Positions 56,767 through 64,000 of a stretch of 64,000 nucleotides of DNA are shown here, piece by piece. How positions within the stretch are numbered: the stretch's first letter is position 1; each line of letters starts with the position of its first letter. Made by a program: the position numbers and the translations under genes. Below the pieces are notes generated by a model that saw only the letters and a list, made by a program, of their open reading frames with translations, was not told the origin of the DNA and searched no databases. The stretch spans positions 1 to 64,000 of the forward strand of contig CAVWOM010000002.1 in the NCBI GenBank assembly GCA_963756575.1, written 5' to 3'. Origin of the DNA: Palsa-504 sp963756575. Its GTDB lineage: Bacteria; Actinomycetota; Actinomycetes; Streptosporangiales; Streptosporangiaceae.

Positions 56767-57792
56767 TCAGTGAGTGCTCAAGTACGATTCCGCCAGGTCG
56801 CAGCTGCCGCGGGTGTACCCGGCGCCAAGCTCGGCGGCGATGTCCGCGGCCCCGTGCGACCCGATCCACGCGACCAGCAGGAGCCGCCGGAACATGATGA
56901 ACGTCCAGATCTCCGCCTCCTCCGCCGCGGACAGCCGCCCGGCCCGCCGGTAGCCCTCCAGCCAGGCGCCGACCAGGCCGGGGACCTGGGGCTCATGCTC
57001 GAAGAAGCTCACCGATGTGCCCAGGTCATACAGGTACCAGCTGAACCCGGCGTCGTCGAAGTCGATGACGCTGACCAGCCCGTCGTGCACGAGCAGGTTA
57101 GCGAGCCGGGTGTCCGCGTGCACCAGGCCGTAACGTTCCGGGCCGGAGCCGAACGCCTGCAGCCGGGCCTGGAGCGTACTGTCCAGCCGGGCGAGGATGG
57201 CGCGTTCGGGCGATCCGACCCCGATGCCGTCCTGCCAGCGGCCCCAGCGGGCCTGGGGGCCGAAGGCCGCCGCGTAGTCCCAGTGGAACCGGGTGAACCC
57301 GGCGGGCCGGTCCCATTCGCGGGCGTGCCGGTGCATCCGCGCGGTTATCTCGCCCAGCTCGGCGAAATGCGCGGCGGCCAGCGCGGGCTCCTCCCCCGGG
57401 TTCTGCGCGCCGCCCGGCTCGGTGCCGGGCAGGAACTCGAAGCGGACGCAGTACCGCCGGTTCTGGCCCCCCGGTTCGGGCACGGTGACCACGCGCCGGC
57501 CGTCGGCGGCCGGGATCACCCGGGGCGTGCGCACCCCGGCCTCGGCCCGCAGCGCGTCCATCCAGGCGAGCTCGGAGACGATCTCCGGCTCGGTGTGGTA
57601 CCCGAGCCGGTGCACCCGCAGCACCGAGGGCCCGGTGTCCGGATCGGTGACCAGGAAGGTGGCGTTCTCGGAGACGTTGAGCAGCTCCACCGAGGCCGCG
57701 GGGTGGCCGCCGTAGGCGGCCAGCGCGTCCTGCGCGCAGCCCAGCACCCGGGTCATGACGTCACCGCCGCCCGACAGGTCGTGCCCTGTCAT
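56767..57792 (-). CDS. APH-family kinase, 1-amino-2-propanol kinase-like
   Basis: A 341-residue aminoglycoside-phosphotransferase-fold kinase: ELLNVSENATFLVTD and SVLRVHRLGYH (ATP lobe), RYGLVHADTRLANLLVHDG (catalytic loop with HAD...N) and VSVIDFDDAGFSWYLYDLGT (metal-binding DFD). In the mycobacterial RMM such a kinase phosphorylates 1-amino-2-propanol, preparing it for a phospho-lyase. Two ATG starts, at 57792 and 57756, are possible. Confidence 0.87.
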   Translation of the reverse strand: MTGHDLSGGGDVMTRVLGCAQDALAAYGGHPAASVELLNVSENATFLVTDPDTGPSVLRVHRLGYHTEPEIVSELAWMDALRAEAGVRTPRVIPAADGRRVVTVPEPGGQNRRYCVRFEFLPGTEPGGAQNPGEEPALAAAHFAELGEITARMHRHAREWDRPAGFTRFHWDYAAAFGPQARWGRWQDGIGVGSPERAILARLDSTLQARLQAFGSGPERYGLVHADTRLANLLVHDGLVSVIDFDDAGFSWYLYDLGTSVSFFEHEPQVPGLVGAWLEGYRRAGRLSAAEEAEIWTFIMFRRLLLVAWIGSHGAADIAAELGAGYTRGSCDLAESYLSTH

Positions 57793-57808
57793 CTTGGCTG
57801 GCCCATCG

Positions 57809-58447
57809 CTACCCGTCCCGGCCCGTGATCGCCGAGAGCACCTCGGTGATCTCGCGCTGCGCCCGGCGCACGTCGGCGGGCGGGCCGCTCAGGTAGATCC
57901 GCCCGGCCGCGCCGATCATCGCCACGTCGACCAGCGTGACATCCGGCGCGGCCCGTTCCGCCTCGTTGGCCGCGACCGCCGCGAACAGCGCCGGGGTGAC
58001 CTCGCTGACGCCCAGGGCGTCACCCGGGATGATCATCGAGCCGGACTTGTTCCGGTTGATGATGATCGCGTGCGCATCGGTCACGTCCTCGATCACGTCG
58101 GAGAACAGGATGCGGGGCCGGAGCTGGTCCTTCTCGTCGGCGCCGAGCCCGGCCAGGATCGCCTCCCCGGCCCGCTGGACGTCACCAAGATCCCGGCCGT
58201 GCACCTCCAGCACGCCGAACTGGCGCTCGACGAACAAGATGCCCGGCTCGACCGCGGGCACCGCCCGCAGCGCCAGGTCCGTGACCCGCTCGATGGCCAG
58301 CGCGGGCGCCACCTCGACGATGAGCGCGTGCTGCCCGGCGAACGGCGGGTAGCCGCGGGCCCGGGTCGGGGTGCCCAGGTACGCGGCGAACTGCGGCTGC
58401 AGGTCACGTACCAGAAGATAGACCCGCAGCTCGGCTGCGTTAGTCAC
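57809..58447 (-). CDS. BMC-T (tandem-domain) microcompartment shell protein 1
   Basis: A 212-residue tandem BMC protein forming pseudohexameric trimers of the compartment facet. First domain: ELRVYLLVRDLQPQFAAYLG, then EVAPALAIERVTDLALRAVP and VERQFGVLEVHG. Second: HAIIINRNKSGSMIIPGDAL, then ANEAERAAPDVTLVDVAMIG, AAGRIYLSGPPADVRRA. It is homologous to the second BMC-T gene at 59421. GTG start overlaps the BMC-H end. Confidence 0.92.
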   Translation of the reverse strand: MTNAAELRVYLLVRDLQPQFAAYLGTPTRARGYPPFAGQHALIVEVAPALAIERVTDLALRAVPAVEPGILFVERQFGVLEVHGRDLGDVQRAGEAILAGLGADEKDQLRPRILFSDVIEDVTDAHAIIINRNKSGSMIIPGDALGVSEVTPALFAAVAANEAERAAPDVTLVDVAMIGAAGRIYLSGPPADVRRAQREITEVLSAITGRDG

Positions 58448-58722
58448 CGCTGAGCTTGAAGTGCCGGGCGAGTTCGGGGTGCGGGCGCGGGATCACGTGG
58501 ACCGAGACGAGCTCGCCCACGCTCGAACGCCGTCTCGGCGCCGGCCTCGGTGGCCGCCTTCACCGCGCCGACGTCGCCGGTGATCGTCACCGAGACCAGC
58601 CCGTCGCCGACCTCCTGACGGCCGACGATCGTCACGTTCGCCGCCTTGACCATGGCGTCCCCGGCCGCGAGGGCGGCCACGTACCCCTTGGTCTCGATCA
58701 GTCCGATCGCGTTATCCGCCAT
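58440..58722 (-). CDS. BMC-H hexameric shell protein, one frameshift
   Basis: The single-domain shell protein that tiles the facets. It opens MADNAIGLIETKGYVAALAA, followed by GDAMVKAANVTIVGRQEVGD, LVSVTITGDVGAVKAATEAG. The frame breaks near 58523-58526: on the coding strand gcgttcgagc should read gcgtcgagc. Removing one T gives 93 residues ending in VSVHVIPRPHPEL and a normal stop at 58440, exactly the family length. Without repair the tail is scrambled after the AE-T motif. Confidence 0.9.
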
Positions 58723-58996
58723 CGCTTTCTCCTGTTCTGTGTGCCTGGAGTCTGGGATCGGGGTCGATAGAGCCGATGATCAGCGCGTCGACCGGCGGCG
58801 GCTTCCCGGCGAACCAGGACGCCGCCACCGAGCCCTGGGTGATGAGCACGCGCTCTCCCACCCCGCTGCCGAGCACGTCGAAAGCGATCATCCGCTGGCC
58901 GGTGCCTTCGGCCTCCACCTCGAGGAAGGCGCCGTTGGGCAGTTCGGCCAGCCGCCGCGTGGCCCAGACGCTCCCGATCACCGTTGCGGTCAGCAT
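58712..58996 (-). CDS. BMC-P (EutN/CcmL-type) pentameric vertex protein
   Basis: A 94-residue vertex protein: TATVIGSVWATRRLAELPNG, FLEVEAEGTGQRMIAFDVLG, SGVGERVLITQGSVAASWFA, then PPPVDALIIGSIDP. Family fold and length are exact. Pentamers cap the corners of the shell. It overlaps both neighbours by a few bases, so the shell genes form one tightly coupled block. Confidence 0.94.
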   Translation of the reverse strand: MLTATVIGSVWATRRLAELPNGAFLEVEAEGTGQRMIAFDVLGSGVGERVLITQGSVAASWFAGKPPPVDALIIGSIDPDPRLQAHRTGESDGG

Positions 58997-59424
58997 CAGC
59001 GCTCCTTCTCGATCTGCACGCCGCTGGCCCGGGCCCGGTCCCTGGCCAGCGGGGTGAGCACGGCGCCCCGGCCGAGCACCAGCCGCTCGCCGGCCTGGGC
59101 GGCCCGGCTGACGACCGCCTCGGTCACCGCACCGCGCTCGATGCGGCGCACCGCCGGCGCGGGCGCCGCACGCCCGGCCGGGGGCGCGGACGGCGGGCCG
59201 GCGGGGGCGGCCGAGGTTCTCGGGGCGGCCAGCCTGAACCTTTTCCGGCCGGATCGCAGCTCCTCACGCTGTTCCGGATCCAGGTCCAGCAGCCGCTGCA
59301 CGAACGTGGCCAGGTCATCGTCGGTCGAAAGGTTAACCGTTTCGGCAACCGGCAGGCCATTGGGCAGCACGTCCCGGATGATCTCGCGCACCAGCGCGCG
59401 GAGCGCGTCGAGATCGCTGCTCAC
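58996..59424 (-). CDS. BMC-associated protein with N-terminal helix and LTPLARDRAR motif
   Basis: A 142-residue protein lying between the BMC-P and BMC-T genes. Residues 5-20 form an amphipathic helix (LDALRALVREIIRDVL) that resembles encapsulation peptides. A Pro/Ala linker (about 75-90) leads to a C-terminal module RGAVTEAVVSRAAQAGERLV and RGAVLTPLARDRARASGV. That module recurs in other microcompartment proteins, with no assigned activity. The mycobacterial RMM has an uncharacterised gene in the same position. It may join cargo to shell; this is inference. Confidence 0.75.
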   Translation of the reverse strand: MSSDLDALRALVREIIRDVLPNGLPVAETVNLSTDDDLATFVQRLLDLDPEQREELRSGRKRFRLAAPRTSAAPAGPPSAPPAGRAAPAPAVRRIERGAVTEAVVSRAAQAGERLVLGRGAVLTPLARDRARASGVQIEKER

Positions 59425-60023
59425 GAGGTGCTCCGGAGGGCGTCTTCGGCGGCCTCGGCCGCCTGCCGGACATCGGCCTCGGAGCCGGACAGGTAGAGCC
59501 GGCCGGTCGCGCCGATCATCCGGTAGTCGACCAGCTTGATCCGGGCCGCCTTCTCGGCCTCGTTGGCCGCCAGGATCGCGTACGAGGCCGGCTGCATCTC
59601 CAGCACGAACAGCGATTCCCCGGCCAGCGCCATCGAGCCGATCTTATTCCGGTTGACCAGGAACGCCTGCTGCGGGTCGAGCATGGTGATGATCTTGGAG
59701 GCGAGAATTTCCGGGCGCCGGGCATCGCGGGCGGTCGCGCCCAGCGCGCCGAGCACCGCCGACGCCGCCGCCTGCACCTCGTCGGTCCCGCCGTGGATCT
59801 CCAGGTAGCCGAACTGCCGCTCGACCACCAAGATGCCGGCCTTCACGTCGGCGTGCTTGACCGCGACGTCGGTGAGCGGCTCGATGTCCAGGCCCGGCGC
59901 GACCTCGATGACCTGCGCGGCGACGTGGCTGCGGGGCAGCGACCCGCGGATCCAGGTGCCCAGGTAGCACATGGTCTGCGGCTGCAGCCGGGACAGGAAG
60001 ATGAACGAGCGCAGTTCGGCCAC
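59421..60023 (-). CDS. BMC-T (tandem-domain) microcompartment shell protein 2
   Basis: A 200-residue tandem BMC protein. Domain one: RSFIFLSRLQPQTMCYLGTW, EVAPGLDIEPLTDVAVKHAD, VVERQFGYLEIHGGTDEVQA. Domain two: AFLVNRNKIGSMALAGESLF, ANEAEKAARIKLVDYRMIGA, TGRLYLSGSEADVRQAAEAA. Paralogous to the BMC-T at 57809. GTG start lies 3 bp after the aldehyde dehydrogenase stop. It overlaps the next gene by 4 nt. Confidence 0.92.
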   Translation of the reverse strand: MAELRSFIFLSRLQPQTMCYLGTWIRGSLPRSHVAAQVIEVAPGLDIEPLTDVAVKHADVKAGILVVERQFGYLEIHGGTDEVQAAASAVLGALGATARDARRPEILASKIITMLDPQQAFLVNRNKIGSMALAGESLFVLEMQPASYAILAANEAEKAARIKLVDYRMIGATGRLYLSGSEADVRQAAEAAEDALRSTS

Positions 60024-60026
60024 GGG

Positions 60027-61672
60027 TCAGCCTCCGGCCAGCTGGGCGAGTTCTTCGAGGATCAGCCGGCGTATCTCGTCCCGCAGCGCCGTCGTATCAG
60101 GACTGAAACCATTTTGGACCGAACGGGCGGGGTTACCCGCCCCGGTCCCGCGATCCGCCCCGGCCTCGTGACCGGCCCGGGCGCCGCGGTCCGTCCCGGC
60201 GGCCGGCCGCTCGCGCTGGTTGGACGCCACCGGGTACGCCGGCACGGTGCTATCCGACGCCGGGGCGGCCCAGGGAGTGAGCCCGGTGAAGTCGCCGAAC
60301 GGCTCGGCCGGGTCGCTGTTGTAGGCCAGCCGGGTCCACTGGATCAGGTGGCCCGGATGCAGGTTCTCCCCCACCGAGGACCGCCCGAAGAAGCCGGTGC
60401 CGATCGTCATCGTCGGGGCCAGGCCGGTCTCCAGGCCCGCGCTGCCCAGGCTGTTGCCCACGTTGACCGAGACCCGCAGGACCTCGACGGCGGCGCCGTA
60501 CTCCATGATCGTGGCCGGGTCCTGGCTGTGGATCGAGGCCGAGTGGCCGCGCCCGGTGATCCGCAGCACCGCGCGGGCGGCGTCGATGCCGCGCCGGGCG
60601 TCCGGCACCGTGACCAGGCCGAGCACCGGGCAGAGCTTCTCGTGGGCCAGCGGTTCCTCCGGCACCACCTTGCCGAACGGCGCCAGCAGGATCCTGGTGC
60701 CGCGCGGCACCCGCACCCCGGCCTCGGCCGCGATCTTGGCCGCGTCCTGGCCGACGAAGCGGATGTCGAACCGCCCGGCCGGGAACAGCAGCCCGGCCAC
60801 CCGGTCCCGTTCGGCCGGGCCGAGCAGGTGAGCGCCGGCCCGCTTGAGCTGGCGGGTGAGCTCAGCCGAGATCGATTCCTCGGCGATCAGCACCGACTCG
60901 TTGGTGCACAAGATCGAGTTGTCGAAGCTCTTGCTGTCCACGATGCGCCGGGCCGCGGCGGCCAGGTCGGCGGTCGCGTCGACCAGCACGGGCACGTTGC
61001 CCGGGCCGACCCCGATGGCGGGGTTCCCCGAGCTGTAGGCGGCGCGGACGACCGGGACGCCGCCGGTGGCGACGATGACGCTGACGCGCTCGTCGCTCAT
61101 CAGCGCCTCGATCAGCGGGACCGAGGGCTCGTCCACCACCTGGATGACGCCGTCCGGCGCCCCGGCCGCCACGGCGGCCGCGGCCAAGGTCCGGGCCGCG
61201 TCGGCGCAGCACTCCCGGGCCAGCGGATGCGGGCTCAGCACCACCACGCTGCGGGTCATCAGGGCCAGCAGGCACTTGAAGAACACGGTCGCGACCGGGT
61301 TGGTCGATGGCGTGAGGGCCAGCACCACCCCGGCCGGCCGGGTACCTCGACGATCTTGGCGTCGCGGTCGATCCGCGGGGTCACGTAGTCGTGGCCCGCG
61401 TAGTGGTCGACCAGGCCGGTGCTGCAGGCGATGTTCTTGAGCACCTTGTGCTCGGCCACGCCGAATCCGGTCTCGCGCACCGCCCAGTCGGCGTACTCGC
61501 GGGCCTTCGCCGCGCCGGCCTCGGCAGCCGCGCGGACGATCGCGTCCACGGCGGGCTTGTCGTACCGGGAGAACTGCCGGGCGGCCCATTCGGCCCGCGC
61601 CAGCATGGACCGGGCCCGCGGGATCCCGGACGGGTCGGTCAGCAGCTCCGGGACCGTGATCGCCGCCGTCAC
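60027..61672 (-). CDS. CoA-acylating aldehyde dehydrogenase with C-terminal encapsulation helix, one frameshift
   Basis: A PduP/EutE-class aldehyde dehydrogenase that makes propionyl-CoA from propionaldehyde. Blocks are VVLALTPSTNPVATVFFKCL, NPAIGVGPGNVPVLVD, and the catalytic Cys in SKSFDNSILCTNESVLI. After the enzyme domain comes an Ala/Gly/Arg linker and the terminal helix TALRDEIRRLILEELAQL, typical of BMC cargo tags. The frame breaks near 61335-61347 (coding strand gtacccggccggccgggg needs one more C, giving VPRPAGVVLAL); repair gives 548 residues. Confidence 0.9.
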
Positions 61673-61753
61673 CGCCTCCCTCCCCGTGCGGTGCTGCCTG
61701 GGTGCGGGGGCGCCACGCGGCGTCGCCTTCCCTCGTCGCTCGTTCCTCGCCCC

Positions 61754-63046
61754 TCAGTCCAGGCCACGCCGCGCCCCCTTGGCCATGTCGTCACGGGCCA
61801 GGCCGATCGCCACCTCGGTGCGTTCCAGGAGTTCCTCGCACAGGTCGGGATTGAGCAGGATGCCGGGCTTGTACTGCAGGACCCGGGGGTCGAGGGTAGA
61901 GAAGATGGCCCACACGCCGTTCTCGTAGAGCCGCTTCATGACCGGCTTGGCCCCCTCGGCGTGGCCGAACTCCAGGCCCATGACCAGGCCGTCCTGCCGG
62001 ATCCCGGTGAACCAGTCGGGGAAGCGCTGCTGGATCCGGGCCAGGCCCTCGGTGAACGTGGCCGCGATGTAGTGCACCCCGGACCTGACCTCGGGCCGGG
62101 TGCTGATCTCGAGGGTCTTCAGCGCCGCCACGCAGCCCAGCTCGGCGCCGCCGAACGTGGACATGTGCGCGAAGCCGTCCTCGCTCAGCCAGCTGGCCGC
62201 CCGCTCGCTGGCCAGCACGACGCTGATCGGGTACAGGCCGCCGGAGATGCCCTTGCCGGCGACCAGGATGTCGGGGGCGACGCCGTGCTTGCTGATCGCC
62301 CACAGCTCCCCGGTGCGCATCAGCCCGGTCTGCACCTCGTCCGCGATGTACAGCGCGCCGTAGCGCTCGGCCAGCCGCTTGACCTCGGCCAGGTACCCGG
62401 GCGCGGGCAGCGGGAAGCCGTAGGTGGCCGGGATCGTCTCCATGATCACCGCGGCGACGTCCCGGCCGCGCAGCGCGTCCTCCATCGCGGCCAGGTCGTT
62501 GAACGGGACCTGGGTGAACTCGTCCGGCCGGTCGGCCAGGAACAAGGTCGCGAACCGCTCGTCGCCGGCGGCCACGGCCAGGCCGGTATGACCGTGGTAG
62601 GCCTTGGCGATCGAGACGATCTTGCGCTTGCCGGTCGCGTGCCTGGCGCTCTTCAGCGCGATGTCGATGGCCTCGCCGCCGCCGCTGCCGTACATGACCT
62701 TGGCCAGGACAGAGCCGGGCGGCGCGGTCTGCACCAGGACCTCGGCCAGGGCGGTACGGGCCAGGGACGGGAAGTGGTGGTTGCCGATGTCGAACCGCTG
62801 CATGGCCGCGGTCACGGCCGCGACCACCTCGGGGTTGCGATGGCCCAGGTTGTAGGTGCCGCCGTTGAGGTGGGTGTCGATCAGGCGCTTGCCGTCGACG
62901 TCATAGATGTAGTAGCCCTCACGCCGGTCGATGACCAGCGGCACGCCCGCGTCCTGCCAGAACTGGGTCTTGTCCGGGTTCCAGAACTGCTTGGACTTCG
63001 CCAGCATGTCCTGCTTGGAGGCGAAAGAGATCAGTTCCTCGGTCAC
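61754..63046 (-). CDS. Class III aminotransferase-fold enzyme, aminopropanol-phosphate phospho-lyase-like
   Basis: A 430-residue PLP enzyme. DTHLNGGTYNLGHRNPEVVAA, YGSGGGEAIDIALKSARHAT (phosphate site), LYIADEVQTGLMRTG (Asp pairing with the PLP ring) and LVAGKGISGGLYPISVVLAS with the PLP lysine are all seen. In RMM-type compartments this fold eliminates ammonia and phosphate from phosphorylated aminopropanol to give propionaldehyde. GTG at 63046 is preferred: ggagg lies 6 nt before it and the TTG at 63163 sits inside a promoter. Confidence 0.88.
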   Translation of the reverse strand: MTEELISFASKQDMLAKSKQFWNPDKTQFWQDAGVPLVIDRREGYYIYDVDGKRLIDTHLNGGTYNLGHRNPEVVAAVTAAMQRFDIGNHHFPSLARTALAEVLVQTAPPGSVLAKVMYGSGGGEAIDIALKSARHATGKRKIVSIAKAYHGHTGLAVAAGDERFATLFLADRPDEFTQVPFNDLAAMEDALRGRDVAAVIMETIPATYGFPLPAPGYLAEVKRLAERYGALYIADEVQTGLMRTGELWAISKHGVAPDILVAGKGISGGLYPISVVLASERAASWLSEDGFAHMSTFGGAELGCVAALKTLEISTRPEVRSGVHYIAATFTEGLARIQQRFPDWFTGIRQDGLVMGLEFGHAEGAKPVMKRLYENGVWAIFSTLDPRVLQYKPGILLNPDLCEELLERTEVAIGLARDDMAKGARRGLD

Positions 63047-63134
63047 CGCGACCTCCGTCACCGCCCGCCGCCCCGGTGATAGGCCCGGGTGGTGAGCACT
63101 ACGCAACCAAAACGGCTCGTTCGGCTCAACCAAA

Positions 63135-63163
63135 GATGTATCTCTCGAACCGTTTGCTGTCAA
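63135..63163 (-). promoter_or_regulatory. Promoter of the microcompartment operon
   Basis: On the minus strand TTGACA (63163-63158), a 17-bp spacer and TACATC (63140-63135) form a promoter-like pair, with an exact -35. Transcription would begin near 63128, about 80 nt before the proposed aminotransferase start. The spacer contains aacggttcgag, a possible half-site for the operon's GntR regulator. Confidence 0.5.
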
Positions 63164-63258
63164 GCGGTCGTGTTGCGCTCAGATTAACTCAACCAGAACT
63201 CTTGATCATGGTTCACGCAGGCTGTTACGCTCCCCGCAAATGCGCCGGAGGTGTACCT

Positions 63259-64000
63259 ATGGGTCATCCCCATATCCCCGATAGTCCCCGTACTGCCACG
63301 GCGTCACAGCCGGCCGAGGACTATGACGTCTCTCAACGCCAGGATGTAGCCAAGCTCCGCAAGGGTGCGATCGGACTCGGCGGCGTCTTGTTCCTGACCG
63401 TGACCGGGGCGGCCCCGATCTCGGCCATGCTGTTCAACGTCCCGATCCTGGTCGGCTACGGCCAGGGCAACGGGGCGCCGGCCGGCTTCATCTTCGCCGC
63501 CATCGTGCTCGTGGTGTTCTGCGTCGGGTACGTCGCAATGGCGCGGAAGAAGACCACGGCGGGCGGTTTCTACTCCTACATCAGCCACGGGCTCGGCCGT
63601 GAGCTCGGCATGGGCACCGGCTACGGCTCGGTGGTGGCGTACTCGGTGTTCGAGGCCTCGCTGGCCGGCGGATTCGCCTACTTCCTGAGCATCAAGCTGG
63701 ACGCGTTCGGGGTCCACATCAGCTGGCCCTGGCTGGCGCTCGGCATGGTGGTGCTGATCGGCATCCTGACCTACTTCGACGTCCGGATCTCCACCGTGGT
63801 CCTCGCGGTCGGGCTGATCGGCGAAGTGGTGATCCTGCTCATCTTCGACGTCTACCTGTTCTCCAAGGGGCACTTCAGCGCCAGCTCGATCAACCCGGTG
63901 AACGCGTTCAAGAGCTTCCCCGCGCAGGGCAAGCTCGGCGCGGGCGCCATCGGCATCGGGCTGTTCTTCGCCTTCTGGTCCTGGGTCGGCTTCGAGACCG
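63259..64000 (+). CDS. Amino-acid permease (APC superfamily), 3' truncated by window
   Basis: The first 247 codons of a membrane transporter, open to the window end. After a soluble N-terminus, LGGVLFLTVTGAAPISAML carries the helix-1 unwound motif of APC transporters (TGxxP/S). TMs continue with FIFAAIVLVVFCVGYVAMA, GGFYSYISHGLGRELGMGTG and WLALGMVVLIGILTYFDVRI. ggaggtg at 63247-63253 precedes the ATG. Divergent from the microcompartment operon by about 100 bp; RMM loci carry such a permease, so import of the amino-alcohol substrate is likely. Confidence 0.85.
   Translation, partial: MGHPHIPDSPRTATASQPAEDYDVSQRQDVAKLRKGAIGLGGVLFLTVTGAAPISAMLFNVPILVGYGQGNGAPAGFIFAAIVLVVFCVGYVAMARKKTTAGGFYSYISHGLGRELGMGTGYGSVVAYSVFEASLAGGFAYFLSIKLDAFGVHISWPWLALGMVVLIGILTYFDVRISTVVLAVGLIGEVVILLIFDVYLFSKGHFSASSINPVNAFKSFPAQGKLGAGAIGIGLFFAFWSWVGFET

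Noticed and set aside
53642..56773. 1043-residue open frame on the plus strand
   Set aside because: It is the mirror frame of the dehydratase, GntR and SDR genes; composition is His/Gly/Arg-rich with no family resemblance. Long antisense frames are expected at this GC content.
61391..63079. 562-residue plus-strand frame
   Set aside because: Mirror of the aminotransferase gene, which has clear PLP motifs.

Overview
The window comes from a high-GC actinobacterium. Markers are a WhiB-like regulator, an OpcA-dependent glucose-6-phosphate dehydrogenase cluster, a DUF1707 protein, an F420-type PPOX protein, an actinobacterial suf operon headed by sufR, many GTG/TTG starts and frequent 4-nt overlaps between genes. 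The species cannot be named from the sequence. No tRNA, rRNA, CRISPR array, intact insertion sequence or replication origin was seen.

Layout. 1-7056: an SseB-like gene end, then the Fe-S cluster assembly operon sufR-sufB-sufD-Rieske-sufC-sufS-sufU-sufT (minus strand). 7122-13088: amidohydrolase, PPOX protein, an archaeal/rickettsial-type valyl-tRNA synthetase, a metallophosphoesterase and a DksA-like protein without zinc ligands. 13345-18534: a long palindrome, then marR, a cysteine-hydrolase-family gene, an ABC exporter pair, an EamA transporter and ctaA. 18544-25104: pentose phosphate cluster tkt-tal-zwf-opcA-pgl. 25048-29402: membrane glycosyltransferase-like protein, DUF1707 protein, acetate transporter, MscS channel. 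29556-32332: a 698-residue lysine-free Tyr/Gln/Gly-rich low-complexity protein divergent from a WhiB gene. 32461-37092: phosphoribosyltransferase, then assimilatory sulfate reduction (leader peptide, sulfite reductase, zinc-ribbon peptide, cysH, sirohydrochlorin chelatase). 37257-50349: glgX, a RibD C-domain reductase, an ABC exporter with its two-component system, an HTH regulator with an MFS exporter, glutamate decarboxylase and paaZ.

50649-64000 (end) is the most interesting part: one long minus-strand operon for a bacterial microcompartment of the Rhodococcus/Mycobacterium (RMM, aminoacetone/aminopropanol) type. It has one BMC-H, two BMC-T and one BMC-P shell gene, a BMC-associated protein, an aldehyde dehydrogenase with a C-terminal encapsulation-like helix, a class III aminotransferase-fold phospho-lyase, an aminopropanol-kinase-like protein, an SDR dehydrogenase and a GntR regulator. 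The operon continues into a coenzyme-B12 diol dehydratase (large and medium subunits fused, plus small subunit) and its reactivase large subunit. A divergent amino-acid permease runs off the window end. The inferred logic is that two substrates, 1-amino-2-propanol/aminoacetone and 1,2-propanediol, converge on propionaldehyde, which the compartment oxidises to propionyl-CoA.

Seven otherwise intact genes (ctaA, zwf, glgX, the MFS gene, the GntR gene, the BMC-H gene and the aldehyde dehydrogenase) each carry one single-base frameshift. Restoring one base gives a full-length family-typical protein each time, and three of the five insertions turn an expected GTC or TCG context into GTTC. Assembly or sequencing error is the simplest explanation, so these are annotated as full-span genes with the frameshift noted.
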